Assembly: GCA_026390435.1 (NCBI GenBank)
Contig: JAPLFY010000031.1
Location: 116,553 to 180,552 of the forward strand
Reading direction: 5' to 3'
Length of the DNA: 64,000 nt
Source of the DNA: Pseudomonadota bacterium
Lineage (GTDB): Bacteria > Bdellovibrionota_B > Oligoflexia > Oligoflexales > CAIYRB01
Shown here piece by piece: positions 1 through 10,449 of this stretch. The notes beneath the pieces were generated by a model. That model was given only the letters and a program-made list of their open reading frames with translations, did no database searches and was not told the origin of the DNA. A program made the translations under genes and the position numbers. Each line of letters starts with the position of its first letter. Position 1 is the first letter of the stretch.

Positions 1-619
1 CCAAGCCAAAGTCACCTAACCAAGCAAGTATCCAGGCTGGGTGCTGATCTTTATTCCAGCGGTTAGCCACAGCTGTGTCTAGAACATCCTTGGGATCTTG
101 AACCACATCGTTGACTAACTGCAGAGTCAATACGCCTTGAAATTTAAGATGTAGGCCCCATGCGGGGGAATAGTCGCTAAAAGCTAAATTTCTTGCGTAC
201 AAGCCATCCGCATGAGTCCGGTATCCCTGATTCAGATGGTGCCACCCACCTTGCAGAATGCGCTCCTTTCCTGCCGAAAAACCGAAACTCTTGGTGAACC
301 AATGAGTGCCGTAGCCAAATTCCAACGGGCTATTACCAGCAGTCAGTAAATTGAAGCGAAAACCATATTCAGTGTCTGGACTTATGTAACCACTCAACAA
401 AAGATAAGCATTAGTGACCTGGAACGCCGCCACTTGACCAGGCGAGTAGCCGCTATGCTTATAAAGTCCTTGGTTATCATTAACGAACTCGGCTCTGAAT
501 TCGCCGCCAAGACGCGCTGAATTAGCCCCGGTAAGTACGGCTACATCTTCGGCTTTGGCAACGTGAGCGAGTGCTATGCCCATAAATGCAGTAGCTATGC
601 GCGAACGAAATCTTTTCAA
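1..619 (-). CDS. outer-membrane beta-barrel-like protein, truncated by the window start
   Basis: The reading frame stays open from a TTG at 617-619 to the window edge, so only the N-terminal ~206 residues are visible. The TTG is preceded by GGGGA at a 7-base spacing. It gives a clean signal peptide (KRFRSR followed by a hydrophobic stretch ending AHVAKA). Starting at the next in-frame ATG would remove the basic head. The mature part alternates polar and aromatic residues (for example NAYLLLSGYISPDTEYGFRF) as in porin-like strands. It starts 18 bases after the preceding gene's stop and is probably the last visible gene of the ruv operon. The exact family is not recognised. Confidence 0.72.
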   Translation of the reverse strand, partial: MKRFRSRIATAFMGIALAHVAKAEDVAVLTGANSARLGGEFRAEFVNDNQGLYKHSGYSPGQVAAFQVTNAYLLLSGYISPDTEYGFRFNLLTAGNSPLEFGYGTHWFTKSFGFSAGKERILQGGWHHLNQGYRTHADGLYARNLAFSDYSPAWGLHLKFQGVLTLQLVNDVVQDPKDVLDTAVANRWNKDQHPAWILAWLGDFGL

Positions 620-637
620 GATAAAGTCCCCATTACA

Positions 638-2386
638 TCAGTTCATTCGTTCGATACGAAGGAGTCCATTCTTGTCGATCACCAAGCGGAAATAATCCAA
701 GGCTTGCTGAGATTTCTGGCCGTCCTGATCGAGCTTAGAATAACTCAAGATCATATCTAGGTAGTAAACTTTGGGAAATCGAACCGCCTCAACTTCGCCA
801 TCGACCGTGACTAAATCGATAGTTCGCTTAGGCTCCCCCAACTTCGGTAAGCATGCATCGATATTAAGTCTCAAAATATCGTGCACTGCGCGCAGGGGAT
901 AACGATTTAAGATCCTCAATTTTCCGCTGAGCTTTATGGATTTTGAATATTGCAGCACTCGAGTGATGCCGCCAGTACCGTAAACGTGTGCCTCAGGTGT
1001 ATTTTCCCTAAGCTCTGCAATCCTAAACGGCAAATCTTTCGGATCAATAAATTTGGCTGTCTCTTTAATTTCACCAACTGCGGTGGGCTTGCCCGAACGA
1101 TTCTTGTAGTAAATGCGCTCGCTATGATCGGGCATGCGACGAAATACGCCACCGCCAAAATATCCCCGACCGATTTCCTTAATTCTATCCTTAATAATGT
1201 AGGCTAAAATACCCGCAGACAGAAACACTAAGCCAGATATTCCCAACCCATCCGCCAGGGCCTCTGGCTGACTCAGCCTAACTATCAGTAGGAACTGCGC
1301 AATAAGAGCCCATGTCGCAGCGAGTCCAGCCGCTATCATCGCACCAATTTGACGCTGAACAGCAAACAGTGGCACGGCTCTAATCTCTAAGAACAGCACC
1401 TCCCAAATTCGACGCTTTAACTCACCTTTACGATGAATGAATTTTTCTTTGTCAGAAATTGAGCTGGTTGGCGTCAACATCATGTAACCCGCAACCTGCG
1501 CGTGATCATCATGAACAGCCAAAACACTCAAAATCTTTGTTTTCAAGTTGTCGATTGCGGGATCATGGCACTGATTGCTCAACCTCTGATGAAACTGCAA
1601 TAAATAGGCTGCGCCATCACGAAGCCTATAATAGCAGTACTCATCAGCTATGCGCATTTCTTCAGCCAAAGTATCTAGATGATGCTCTGACCGGCTTATT
1701 ACGAGGTCTCTGATTTCCCTAAATTCTAACAGAGCCTTGTCAGCACGCTCCACCATGCGACAAATCCTACCGCATAATTTTGCTATCGTTTCCGATGTTG
1801 GGACAACTTGAGTTGCAAATAGCCGATGGATACGCTTGCGATTTCGATCGATACCCCTGAAGTAAGTACCAATATAAGCACAAGCAAATAAGCGAACTTC
1901 ATCTATTGCGTTTTGAATTGGCTCAACGGTACGACCTGAATCGAGACCTTCGAGATAATTACGCAAAAAAAGTAACGGCGAAATACCTCCGAACCTTGAG
2001 CCAACCATTGTCTTAAAACCCATTTTTGGCTCACGAAACCGCAACATGGGTCGCACATCTGCATAAAAACGCTCTTTTGGATACGTATGCTCATTAACCC
2101 CAAATTGCCTGGGGTAAAAAAGGTAAGTCTCTACTTCGTAGCCTATAGTCGCTGAATTCTCAGAAGTCTTAATCCTGGGCAATTTGCCTGCTGCTGTTCT
2201 TTCCAGACGAACCGTACGACCCGTTACGTCACTTGAGTTCGTTACTGGCGCTTTGCTTGCAGCAGGAAGAAAATAATCAAATACAGTTTCCAACTGAGTA
2301 CGATCATGTAGAGCGACAGATGATTTAATGAACCTCTTAGGTGATTTGCGAGTGCCACGAGGTTCAGTTTTTAAATTTTCGCCCAT
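638..2386 (-). CDS. conserved-looking membrane protein of unknown function, 582 aa
   Basis: I do not recognise a family. The N-terminal ~330 residues are soluble, charged and rich in Arg and Tyr, with helical stretches. Two hydrophobic segments follow at roughly residues 350-372 and 378-398 (AMIAAGLAATWALIAQFLLI; GISGLVFLSAGILAYII). A basic C-terminal domain of ~180 residues then contains several beta-strand-like stretches (KVYYLDMILSY; LVIDKNGLLRI). The start lies 2 bases after the ruvB stop, so it is translated with ruvB. The two membrane hairpins flanked by large soluble parts suggest an inner-membrane protein facing the cytoplasm. The role in the ruv operon is unknown. Confidence 0.75.
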   Translation of the reverse strand: MGENLKTEPRGTRKSPKRFIKSSVALHDRTQLETVFDYFLPAASKAPVTNSSDVTGRTVRLERTAAGKLPRIKTSENSATIGYEVETYLFYPRQFGVNEHTYPKERFYADVRPMLRFREPKMGFKTMVGSRFGGISPLLFLRNYLEGLDSGRTVEPIQNAIDEVRLFACAYIGTYFRGIDRNRKRIHRLFATQVVPTSETIAKLCGRICRMVERADKALLEFREIRDLVISRSEHHLDTLAEEMRIADEYCYYRLRDGAAYLLQFHQRLSNQCHDPAIDNLKTKILSVLAVHDDHAQVAGYMMLTPTSSISDKEKFIHRKGELKRRIWEVLFLEIRAVPLFAVQRQIGAMIAAGLAATWALIAQFLLIVRLSQPEALADGLGISGLVFLSAGILAYIIKDRIKEIGRGYFGGGVFRRMPDHSERIYYKNRSGKPTAVGEIKETAKFIDPKDLPFRIAELRENTPEAHVYGTGGITRVLQYSKSIKLSGKLRILNRYPLRAVHDILRLNIDACLPKLGEPKRTIDLVTVDGEVEAVRFPKVYYLDMILSYSKLDQDGQKSQQALDYFRLVIDKNGLLRIERMN

Positions 2387-2388
2387 AC

Positions 2389-3465
2389 TTACCTAATGCC
2401 AGGGAGCAGGCCAGCTGCTGCTTCAATATGAGCACGCCCTTTAGCAGTCAGCATCCGACCACGGGAGCCTCGCGCTAAAAACCCTCGATACACCAAATAT
2501 GGCTCGTAAACTTCTTCGAGTGTGGCGCGATCTTCATTTAAGGTCGCCGCAAGCGCCTCAATGCCGACGGGGCCACCAGAATATTGTTCCGCAACAATGG
2601 AAAGAATCTGCCGATCTATTCTCTCAAGACCACACGAATCGATACCCTGCCTCCCCAAAACCGCATCGGCAAGCACCCGGTCTATCGATGTCTTGCCAAA
2701 GCCAACCGTAAAATCCCAAACCCGTTTCAATAATCGATTCGCGATACGCGGTGTCCCACGCGCTCTTTCAGCAATCTCACGTGCCCCTTCCTCGTTAACT
2801 TGAATACCGAGAATTCTGGCACTCCGCTGCAGGATGTTACAAAGCGCATCAGAGTCATAAAATTCGAGGCGTTCCTGAATCCCAAATCGATCTAGCAAAG
2901 GCTTCGAGAGCAAGGCGAGTCTTGTAGTTGCCCCGACCAGAGTAAATTGAGGCAGAGGCATACGCATTGCCCGCGCCGCTGGTCCCTGACCCACGATGAT
3001 GTCGAGCTGAAAATCTTCCATCGCTGAGTAGAGGACTTCTTCCACCTTTATCGACAGCCGATGAATCTCATCTACAAACAACACACTGCCCGGCTGCAGG
3101 CCAGTTAAAATACCAGCTAGGTCGCCAGGCCTTTCGATCGCCGGTCCACGGGTCTCATAGAATGGAGCATTAAGCGCGTTGGCAAGGATCCTCGCCAATG
3201 TTGTTTTACCTAAACCAGGAGGCCCGTGTAAAATTACGTGATCGAGTACCGCCTCTCGTTGAAGGGCCGATTTGACATAAATTTTCAAATTTTCTTTTAC
3301 GTGAACTTGACCAAGGTAATCGTCAAAGTTTAGCGGTCTAAGTTCGGGCTTCGCTGCTTCAAGCAGCTCATCCTCTAGCCCTACTTCACTGCCGACAATT
3401 CTTTCAATCTTCATTCCGGCCTGGGTCATAGTCGACGTAGATGACGGTAAAAAAGCTTCGCTCAT
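2389..3465 (-). CDS. ruvB: Holliday junction branch migration helicase RuvB
   Basis: RuvB is the AAA+ motor that, with RuvA, drives branch migration at Holliday junctions. Visible motifs are Walker A GPPGLGKT at residues 81-88, Walker B DEIHR at about 132-136, sensor 1 GATTR at about 178-182, and the arginine-finger/sensor-2 region GTPRIANRLLKRVWD. The C-terminal winged helix ends with LVYRGFLARGSRGR. Length 358 is slightly above the usual ~340 because of an N-terminal extension of about 20 residues. The stop of ruvA directly abuts the ATG. ruvC is not in the window. Confidence 0.97.
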   Translation of the reverse strand: MSEAFLPSSTSTMTQAGMKIERIVGSEVGLEDELLEAAKPELRPLNFDDYLGQVHVKENLKIYVKSALQREAVLDHVILHGPPGLGKTTLARILANALNAPFYETRGPAIERPGDLAGILTGLQPGSVLFVDEIHRLSIKVEEVLYSAMEDFQLDIIVGQGPAARAMRMPLPQFTLVGATTRLALLSKPLLDRFGIQERLEFYDSDALCNILQRSARILGIQVNEEGAREIAERARGTPRIANRLLKRVWDFTVGFGKTSIDRVLADAVLGRQGIDSCGLERIDRQILSIVAEQYSGGPVGIEALAATLNEDRATLEEVYEPYLVYRGFLARGSRGRMLTAKGRAHIEAAAGLLPGIR

Positions 3466-4155
3466 CTAGAATAATTCCTCCGCCCTACCGGTTGCGACAC
3501 TGCCAGCATTTCCAGTCAATTCAGCGAGCGCTAGGCGAATTAACGCCGCCAACTCCTTGGCCGGTGGTTCTCTTTCAAACCGTCGCAGTAGTGGCTGCAA
3601 CTCTTTATCCTTGTAACCAAAATTCTCTAGAGCGGACCGCAGGTCGGCTAACATACTAGGTGTCAATGATCGGCGATTATCATCGAATAGAGAAACAGAA
3701 CCGGCGGTTTTACCAGAGGCTTTCGGTCTGGACAACATCCCCAGAGCTGTCAGCTTGCCCAATTTCGGCTTAAGCTCGAGCAGGATTTTCTTCGACTGAC
3801 GGGGCCCAATACCCGGCACTTCCTCAAGAATTACCGAATCATCTAGCTCGATCGCCTGGATGAGTTGAGCCAAAGGAACGGCTCCTAAAATCCCCAACGC
3901 AACTTTAGGTCCCACTCCACTAATAGCTAGAAGTTGAGCGAAAAGCATCCTTTCGGCATGTTCCAAGAAACCAAACAAACGGATGCAATCCTCACGCACA
4001 TGGGTGTGCACCCAAATCGTAACAACCGGCTCACCATCTTCGATGCGTGCAATGGCTGACTCATGCATTTCTACACCGTAGCCAACTCCACCAACCTCAA
4101 CAATAACTGAGCCCATTTGCTTGAGAACACAGCGTCCCTTCAGCTGCTCGATCAT
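3466..4155 (-). CDS. ruvA: Holliday junction-binding protein RuvA
   Basis: RuvA binds the four-way junction and loads RuvB. The N-terminal OB fold begins MIEQLKGRCV. Two helix-hairpin-helix motifs are visible: AISGVGPKVALGIL (about 78-90) and VPGIGPRQSKKILLEL (about 113-127). A C-terminal domain III (YKDKELQPLLRRF onward) contacts RuvB. At 229 residues it is a little longer than the E. coli protein. The ATG overlaps the stop of the preceding membrane-protein gene (ATGA), and the TAG stop touches the ruvB ATG, so translation is coupled along the operon. Confidence 0.96.
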   Translation of the reverse strand: MIEQLKGRCVLKQMGSVIVEVGGVGYGVEMHESAIARIEDGEPVVTIWVHTHVREDCIRLFGFLEHAERMLFAQLLAISGVGPKVALGILGAVPLAQLIQAIELDDSVILEEVPGIGPRQSKKILLELKPKLGKLTALGMLSRPKASGKTAGSVSLFDDNRRSLTPSMLADLRSALENFGYKDKELQPLLRRFEREPPAKELAALIRLALAELTGNAGSVATGRAEELF

Positions 4156-4682
4156 AGACGCCTCATAAGCTTTTCCTGCAGACCCAACACAAGGGCAAGT
4201 GCTGCTGGCGAGTTTGTCGATTGTCCCTGAAGCAGGCTTATTACTTCTTGCAGAGTTTGCACATCCACTTCAGTACACTGCCTCAATTGACTAATCATAG
4301 AATTATAACTACGCACCAAGTGCTGCAAGTCATCAGACTCTCGAATCCGCACTGGCGTGAATTGCTGAGTCAATTCCAGCTGCCGCATCTGCCGCGTCAT
4401 ACTGAACATCGGACCAGCAATCTTATGCGTAACGTGGACGCCAAGCAATGTAACTAACAGCGTATTCATCACCGCTGACGCCAAGATCGCGATCAGAAAT
4501 GGTGGGGGCAAAAACACCGGGAAACGAATGATTCTAAATTGCGCTAGGGGAAATACGATTAACAGTGTTGTCGTGATTGTGGAGCAAATGCCAACCAATA
4601 CAGCCAATCGCACGTAGCGTAATTGGAAGTCTCTGTTAACTAAAAAAATGCGCTTTTTTAGCTTCGGCTTTTCTGTATTCAT
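4152..4682 (-). CDS. inner-membrane protein with HAMP-like segment
   Basis: A short protein (176 residues from the ATG at 4680-4682; a GTG at 4722-4724 would add 14). The basic head KPKLKKRIFLVNRDFQLRYV is followed by two transmembrane segments, at about residues 27-47 and 60-85. HKIAGPMFSMTRQMRQLE then resembles the first helix of a HAMP linker, with a second amphipathic helix around LQHLVRSYNSMISQL. It lacks any kinase or chemotaxis output domain, so it looks like a stand-alone two-TM HAMP protein. Such proteins are common in delta-like bacteria; their role is unknown. It overlaps ruvA by 4 bases. The start is uncertain because neither candidate has a strong ribosome-binding site. Confidence 0.7.
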   Translation of the reverse strand: MNTEKPKLKKRIFLVNRDFQLRYVRLAVLVGICSTITTTLLIVFPLAQFRIIRFPVFLPPPFLIAILASAVMNTLLVTLLGVHVTHKIAGPMFSMTRQMRQLELTQQFTPVRIRESDDLQHLVRSYNSMISQLRQCTEVDVQTLQEVISLLQGQSTNSPAALALVLGLQEKLMRRL

Positions 4683-4727
4683 AGCGGTGAGTATAGAGCC
4701 TATCTGCAGTGGGTGCCAGCTCACGAA

Positions 4728-4774
4728 GCAAAATATACAAAAGCCACCGCAGGCTCTATTTCGACCACGGTGGC
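4728..4774 (-). terminator. rho-independent terminator downstream of metK
   Basis: On the minus strand a 7-bp perfect stem (GCCACCG at 4768-4774 pairing with CGGTGGC at 4743-4749; the flanking AG may extend it) is followed immediately by TTTTGTATATTTT. It lies 18 bases beyond the metK stop and separates the rimP-to-metK operon from the ruv operon. Confidence 0.8.
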
Positions 4775-4791
4775 TCTTAATTTTGCGCGGA

Positions 4792-5940
4792 CTATGCCTT
4801 CAAAGCAGCCACTTTATCGAGGCGTTCCCATGGAAACTCATCCCGACCAAAATGGCCATATGATGCCGTTTGCCGGTATATAGGCCGCAGCAAATCAAAT
4901 TGCTCGACGATCTCATGTGGTTTTAAACGGAATGTAGACCGCACCTTGTTCTCAAGGTCTTTGAAAGAGTACTTGGAAGTTCCGTAGGTCTCAACAAAGA
5001 CACTAACAGGCTCAGCCACACCGATAGCATATGCAAGTTGAACCAGTGCCTTCTTCGCCAAGCCAGCTGCAACTAGGTTCTTTGCAATATACCGACCCAT
5101 ATAAGCCGCAGAGCGGTCTACTTTCGACGGATCTTTACCCGAAAAAGCGCCGCCACCATGCGCACCGTGACCACCGTAGGTATCCACGATAATCTTACGC
5201 CCAGTCAGACCGCAGTCACCTTGCGGGCCGCCAATAACAAATCGACCGGTTGGGTTGATCAGGTAGCGGGTACCCTTCAGCAACTCAACAGGAATAGTGC
5301 GCTTGATCACTTCCTCGATAACATAGGACTCAAGCTCTTTCGGAGCCACGTCTGGAGAATGCTGCGTAGAAATCACTACTGTGTCTACTCGGTGCAGCTC
5401 ACCGCCCCGATACTCGACAGTAACTTGGCTTTTTGCATCGGGACGGAGGAAATCGACGTGCTTCTGACGACGCAGATTCGACAAGCGACGTAGCAATTTA
5501 TGAGCATAGCTAATGGTTGCTGGCATGAGCTCAGCTGTTTCATCGCAAGCATATCCGAACATCATGCCCTGATCCCCGGCACCCTGCTCTTTGTCGCCCG
5601 TAGCGGTAACGCCTTGCGAGATATCAGGGGACTGCTGCTCAATAGCTATCAAAACACCACAGCTGTTGGCATCGAAGCCTAGCTTGCCGTCATTATACCC
5701 AATCGAATCGATTACTTCCCGAGCTACCTTGGCATAGTCAACAACCGCTTTAGTTGTAACTTCGCCAGCAATCACTACAAGACCAGTTTTACAAAGGGTC
5801 TCGACAGCTACTCGAGAATACTTGTCCTGAGTCAGAAGCGCATCAAGGATAGCATCGCTTATTTGATCGCTAACCTTGTCAGGATGACCTTCACTCACAG
5901 ATTCAGACGTAAATAGGTAGTCAGAATTCGCCTGGCTCAT
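4792..5940 (-). CDS. metK: S-adenosylmethionine synthase
   Basis: MetK makes S-adenosylmethionine from ATP and methionine in the cytosol. Signature motifs are [10 protein letters not shown] at residues 18-27, [12 protein letters not shown] at about 120-131 and the P-loop-like [19 protein letters not shown] in the last third. The 382 residues match the family. It is the last gene of the rimP-nusA-infB-rbfA-truB operon, starts 1 base after truB ends, and is followed by the rho-independent terminator. Placing metK behind truB is not the usual arrangement, where rpsO or ribF often follows. Confidence 0.97.
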   Translation of the reverse strand: MSQANSDYLFTSESVSEGHPDKVSDQISDAILDALLTQDKYSRVAVETLCKTGLVVIAGEVTTKAVVDYAKVAREVIDSIGYNDGKLGFDANSCGVLIAIEQQSPDISQGVTATGDKEQGAGDQGMMFGYACDETAELMPATISYAHKLLRRLSNLRRQKHVDFLRPDAKSQVTVEYRGGELHRVDTVVISTQHSPDVAPKELESYVIEEVIKRTIPVELLKGTRYLINPTGRFVIGGPQGDCGLTGRKIIVDTYGGHGAHGGGAFSGKDPSKVDRSAAYMGRYIAKNLVAAGLAKKALVQLAYAIGVAEPVSVFVETYGTSKYSFKDLENKVRSTFRLKPHEIVEQFDLLRPIYRQTASYGHFGRDEFPWERLDKVAALKA

Positions 5941-5941
5941 C

Positions 5942-6910
5942 TCACAGCCCCCTCTTCAATGCAATTACAACACGTCCAGATTCGTTGCGCAGAATAGTTC
6001 CAACACCGAAAGCCGCACCCTTGTCACTAATTAATAATACAGACTTACTTAAAGCGCTAGGTAGGGCCCGGTCGCTGTCGCATGTTAAGCCTGCAAGATA
6101 AGTCTCGACTGCGACATTGATATTCTGCCCACCGCGTAACTTTGCCGTTGCCAGGGGGTCAGGGCAAGACCAATGCGCTAGACCAGTTTTAATTTGCGCC
6201 ATCGGTACAATTAAAGATTCAAAGCCATCGAGCTGACTTTCGATGCCTTCTAGCCCGTATGATTGAGCCAAATCTATGCCGGCGGCGCTTGTTCGAACTA
6301 GTCGCGTCAATGTGCCACATGTACCCAGGGTTTCAGAGACATCTCGCACCAGGGATCGGACGTATGTTCCCTTTGAACAGGTTATCCTAAAACTGCTTGA
6401 TCCAGACCTGAAATTAAGCAGCTCAAACTTACTTACGGAGACCCGTCGTTTCAACTCAGCCAAGGGTACAGCTGCTGCGGCCTCTTGGTCACCACCTCTA
6501 GCGTAGTCGTAAAGCGGCCTGCCTTTATACTTCACTGCGGAATAGATCGGAGGAACTTGCTCAATATCGCCAATGAACCGCTCAAGTGATGCGCGCAGGT
6601 CACCTTCGGTCACATGGTCCCACGGTGCCTCTCGCACCACCTTCCCATCCTGATCCAAAGTATCCGTCTCGCTACCAAAAGTAATATCGAACTCGTATGT
6701 CTTGGGAAGTTCGAGCAAAAAGTCTTGTAAACGTGTAGCCCGGCCAAGCAGCAGAGGGAGCACCCCTGAGGCTGCCGGATCTAGTGTTCCGACATGCCCA
6801 AGCTTTACTTTACCAATACGCTTAACCAGCCAACGCGATACATCCTTCGATATCACACCGGCTGGCTTATTGACCGCGAGCAGCCCATCAATATGTTGAT
6901 AGCTCACCAA
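5942..6910 (-). CDS. truB: tRNA pseudouridine(55) synthase
   Basis: TruB isomerises U55 in the T-loop of tRNAs. The motif [20 protein letters not shown] (about residues 40-59) contains the catalytic aspartate, D44. [17 protein letters not shown] and [13 protein letters not shown] are further family blocks. The C-terminal ~90 residues are poorly conserved, where a PUA-like region is expected. Length 322 is normal. It lies 24 bases after rbfA within the translation operon. Confidence 0.96.
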   Translation of the reverse strand: MVSYQHIDGLLAVNKPAGVISKDVSRWLVKRIGKVKLGHVGTLDPAASGVLPLLLGRATRLQDFLLELPKTYEFDITFGSETDTLDQDGKVVREAPWDHVTEGDLRASLERFIGDIEQVPPIYSAVKYKGRPLYDYARGGDQEAAAAVPLAELKRRVSVSKFELLNFRSGSSSFRITCSKGTYVRSLVRDVSETLGTCGTLTRLVRTSAAGIDLAQSYGLEGIESQLDGFESLIVPMAQIKTGLAHWSCPDPLATAKLRGGQNINVAVETYLAGLTCDSDRALPSALSKSVLLISDKGAAFGVGTILRNESGRVVIALKRGL

Positions 6911-6934
6911 ACTAACTCCTGCCCTGCGTTTATA

Positions 6935-7276
6935 CTAAATTTGAGCCAATAAACCTTCGATGCGGGAGCCGCGTTCGATGCTCTCATCATAGAAAAAACG
7001 CAGATTGGGGACCCGCCGGATGTCGATAGCATCCGCGATTAGTCGGCGCAAATAAGGCGTAGCACTGGTTAGGCCAGTCTTTGCAGCATCCGCTGCCTTC
7101 TCTGGCTGCCCACCAAAGACGCGAAAGTACACCGAGGCAAGCTGAAGATCGCCAGACAACTTAACTGCGGTGATCGTGATGTCGTGGAGCCGTGGATCGC
7201 GAAGCTGGCCGCCCGTAAAGGCGGCCGCGATCACATCGCGCATTTCATCGGCTAATCTGGTTTGACGGAGACCCAT
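6935..7276 (-). CDS. rbfA: ribosome-binding factor A
   Basis: RbfA binds the 30S subunit and helps 16S rRNA 5-prime-end maturation. The 113-residue KH-like protein shows LADEMRDVIAAAF, DPRLHDITITAVKLSGDL, ASVYFRVFG and the C-terminal RRVPNLRFFYDESIERG, all typical of the family. It sits 15 bases downstream of infB and upstream of truB, the classical order. Confidence 0.94.
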   Translation of the reverse strand: MGLRQTRLADEMRDVIAAAFTGGQLRDPRLHDITITAVKLSGDLQLASVYFRVFGGQPEKAADAAKTGLTSATPYLRRLIADAIDIRRVPNLRFFYDESIERGSRIEGLLAQI

Positions 7277-7291
7277 AAGTTTGACCCTTAA

Positions 7292-10200
7292 TTATAACGT
7301 CGCTGACGTTTCCTCGAGCACATATGCCTCGATGATGTCGCCTTCTTTTAGGTCGTTATAGCCGTCAATACCAATACCGCATTCGTAACCCTGCACCACT
7401 TCTTTGACGTCATCCTTAAACCGGCGCAACGAACCCAATTTGCCGGAATAAATCACTATATCATTACGGATCAAGCGGCAGAACGAGGTCCGTGTGATCT
7501 TGCCTTCTAGCACCGCCGAGCCACCAATCATGCCAATTTTTGGCACGCTGATAGGTTTGCGTACTTCAGCCCGACCGAGAACCAATTCGCTGACGATCGG
7601 TGGTAATTTACCAACCATCAGTGCCTTAATCGAATCCACAATTTCGTAAATGATACTGAAATATTGGATTGGGACACCAGCTTGTTCAGCCATTTCATCT
7701 AAGCCACGTCCAGCTCTTACATTAAAGCCAATAACGACTGAACCAGATGCCTGCGCTAAGGAAATATCCGACTCATTCACCCCACCAACGGCGCTGTGAA
7801 CTATGCGATTCCGAACTTTGTCGGTATTCAGCTTGAGAATCGAATCAACAATAGCCTCGACCGAACCCTGGGTATCGGCCTTAACGATAATTGGCACCTC
7901 TGGCACTTCTTCGTTCTTAACCTTGGCTAATAGATCAGCCAAGCTTGCAGCACTAGATTTAGTCGACTGCGCTCTACGCGCTTGCTCCAGGCGCCAAGAA
8001 GAGACCTCGCGTGCAGTTCTCTCGTCCTCAACGATGTTGAACCGATCACCAGCCCTTGGCACACCTGACAAGCCTATGATTTCAACAGGCTCAGATGGGC
8101 CGGCAGAGCTCACATCACGCACTTTATGGTCGTGCATAGCGCGTACACGTCCGTACTCAGAACCAGCAACAATGTAGTCGCCTGGACGCAGAGTACCACT
8201 TTGTACCATCACGGTAGCCACGGGACCGCGCCCTTTATCCAAGTGCGCTTCAATAACCACACCCTCGGCGTGTCCGACTCGCGTCGCCTTCAAATCCAAG
8301 ACTTCAGACTGAAGTAATATCGCTTCGAGAAGTTCATCAATTCCCTGCCGCTGTAAAGCAGAGGTTTTAATGAACTGAGTCTCGCCGCCCCACTCTTCCG
8401 CTTGAATACCATGCTCAGTTAGCTCGGTATAAACTCGGTCGAGATTGATATTGGGCTTATCAATTTTATTCACAGCAACGATCAGAGGGACATTTGCTGC
8501 TTTCGCATGGTTGATAGCTTCGATGGTTTGCGGCATTACACCGTCATCGGCAGCGACGACCAAAACCACAATATCAGTAACTTTTGCACCACGAGCACGC
8601 ATCGCTGAAAAGGCTTCGTGACCAGGCGTATCCAGGAAAGCAATCCGCTTACCGTCATGCTCGACGGAATATGCTCCGATGTGCTGAGTGATGCCACCAG
8701 CCTCACCGCTAGCAACGTCTGCAGATCGTATGGCGTCTAGAATCGACGTTTTACCATGGTCAACGTGGCCCATAACAGTGACGATTGGAGGGCGCGACTC
8801 AAGGTCTACTGCGCCTGCACCTTGTTCCTTCTGAATGATGTCATCAACAGTCTGAATGTTACTCTTCACTTCAAACTGGTATTCACCAGCCAGTAGCGTC
8901 GCTGTATCAAAATCGATGGCCTGATTGATTGTAGCCATGACACCCTGAGCCATCAGCTTCTTAATCAGATCGGAACTCTTAATCGCTAGCTGTTTGGCTA
9001 GTTCGGCGACGGTGATGGATTCACCCATCATCACGACCCGATAAGAAGCGCGCGGCACCGTAATCATAGTCTTTTTAAGATCTTTCCGGCGCTTGACATC
9101 GCGTCTGGTGCGCGGTGCCATAGGGGTGTAAACGGTTCGTCCCGAAAATTCCGCCTGCTGGACCTCCTCATCCGAAGTAAGAATTTCAGCTTGTTGCAAT
9201 AAAAGACGCGTGTTAATCGCGCCCTGGTTGCGGCGAGCTTTGGCTGCTGCTTTCTTGCGAGCCAACTCTTCTTCATCGAGAGTCTTTTTATCTTTAGCCA
9301 CTGCTCCGACAGCAGGGCGACGACTACCCCAGTCCTCAGATTCTGGACTTGGCTGTACTCCACCTGCTGCAGGCGGGGCGTTACCCGATGGGCCTGGTGC
9401 CGCACCGGCAGCACTGACACGATTGGACAACAGACCTAGCCCGGTCACTCGGGTACCACGATGATCTTCTTTCCGGCCAGTCTGGCGACTGCGATTAGCA
9501 CTCTCCAGCTTCTCAACTTCTTCAGGAGTAGCGCGACGTACAATAGTCGCGCCTCCAACTTCACGACGCCGACGCGCACCATCGCCCGCAGCTTCTCCTG
9601 CACTCGCCGCTGCTGGCGGAGCCGCTGGCGCCGCTGGAGCCGAGGGGGTTACGGGAGCTGGCGGCGTAACAGCCGGGGCCGACGCCACAGCTGTTGGCTC
9701 AGCTTGCAATGGCACTTCTTCGGCCACAATATTATCTTCGATCTCTGGCTGCTCTTCTACGAGCTTTGTTTCAGGCTCGACACTAGTGTGTGGTGAAGGA
9801 GCCGCAACCGACGGCCGTGGAGCAAACCCCGATGGGTGCTGTATCCGAGCAGGCTTAGTTACTGAGAGACCAGTCGCACTGGGGGCAGCCGACCGCACTA
9901 TGGTAGCGCTGGTGGCTCGGCCAACAACGGGGCCGGTCGTAGTAGTGACAGCGGGCGCCTCAGGTGTAAGAGATACCTTAGCTTGGGGTAATTCAACCGC
10001 CGGTGCCGCGGGTAACTCCACCGGAGCCTCGGGACCTGACTCACGCTGGGGAACTGCAGCCTCTGGCGCGCTAGCAGCAAACTCTGCCTCAGCAGCTGCC
10101 GAGGTGACGTCACCACCTTCGCCCTCATCTTTAGTTGCCACACGCCTACGAATCACAACTCTAGGCTTGCCGCCACCCTCTGAGCTAGCAGCAGCGGAAG

Positions 10201-10396
10201 CCGCAGCTGCTGCTGCAGGCACAGCACCAGTGCTGCCGGTAGCGACAAGAGCGCCCCTTAGCTCGTTCACTTGCTGATCTGTCAACGTGCTCTGGTGGCT
10301 CAGCACTTTTGCACCCATCGCTTTGAGCTTAGCCATCAAGATCTTAGACTCGATGTTCAGCTCTTTCGCCAGCTCATGTACCCGCAGTTTTGACAT
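7292..10396 (-). CDS. infB: translation initiation factor IF-2
   Basis: IF-2 is the GTPase that positions initiator tRNA. It opens with an IF2_N subdomain ([20 protein letters not shown]). A linker of about 350 residues rich in Ala, Pro, Glu and Val follows, then a second IF2_N-like block ([20 protein letters not shown]). The G domain has GHVDHGKTS at about residues 541-549, [12 protein letters not shown] and NKIDKPN. Domains II-IV end with the C2 region. At 1034 residues it is longer than the E. coli protein because of the linker. It follows nusA by 53 bases. Confidence 0.97.
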   Translation of the reverse strand: MSKLRVHELAKELNIESKILMAKLKAMGAKVLSHQSTLTDQQVNELRGALVATGSTGAVPAAAAAASAAASSEGGGKPRVVIRRRVATKDEGEGGDVTSAAAEAEFAASAPEAAVPQRESGPEAPVELPAAPAVELPQAKVSLTPEAPAVTTTTGPVVGRATSATIVRSAAPSATGLSVTKPARIQHPSGFAPRPSVAAPSPHTSVEPETKLVEEQPEIEDNIVAEEVPLQAEPTAVASAPAVTPPAPVTPSAPAAPAAPPAAASAGEAAGDGARRRREVGGATIVRRATPEEVEKLESANRSRQTGRKEDHRGTRVTGLGLLSNRVSAAGAAPGPSGNAPPAAGGVQPSPESEDWGSRRPAVGAVAKDKKTLDEEELARKKAAAKARRNQGAINTRLLLQQAEILTSDEEVQQAEFSGRTVYTPMAPRTRRDVKRRKDLKKTMITVPRASYRVVMMGESITVAELAKQLAIKSSDLIKKLMAQGVMATINQAIDFDTATLLAGEYQFEVKSNIQTVDDIIQKEQGAGAVDLESRPPIVTVMGHVDHGKTSILDAIRSADVASGEAGGITQHIGAYSVEHDGKRIAFLDTPGHEAFSAMRARGAKVTDIVVLVVAADDGVMPQTIEAINHAKAANVPLIVAVNKIDKPNINLDRVYTELTEHGIQAEEWGGETQFIKTSALQRQGIDELLEAILLQSEVLDLKATRVGHAEGVVIEAHLDKGRGPVATVMVQSGTLRPGDYIVAGSEYGRVRAMHDHKVRDVSSAGPSEPVEIIGLSGVPRAGDRFNIVEDERTAREVSSWRLEQARRAQSTKSSAASLADLLAKVKNEEVPEVPIIVKADTQGSVEAIVDSILKLNTDKVRNRIVHSAVGGVNESDISLAQASGSVVIGFNVRAGRGLDEMAEQAGVPIQYFSIIYEIVDSIKALMVGKLPPIVSELVLGRAEVRKPISVPKIGMIGGSAVLEGKITRTSFCRLIRNDIVIYSGKLGSLRRFKDDVKEVVQGYECGIGIDGYNDLKEGDIIEAYVLEETSATL

Positions 10397-10449
10397 CTAA
10401 TAATACCCTTCATGCCCGGCTAAATAGGTAGCCGAACCCTTAAACTCAA

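Noticed and set aside
9786-10277. Long plus-strand open frame opposite the infB linker
   Set aside because: It is the antisense of the Ala/Pro-rich IF-2 linker; high GC third positions on the coding strand create such shadows.
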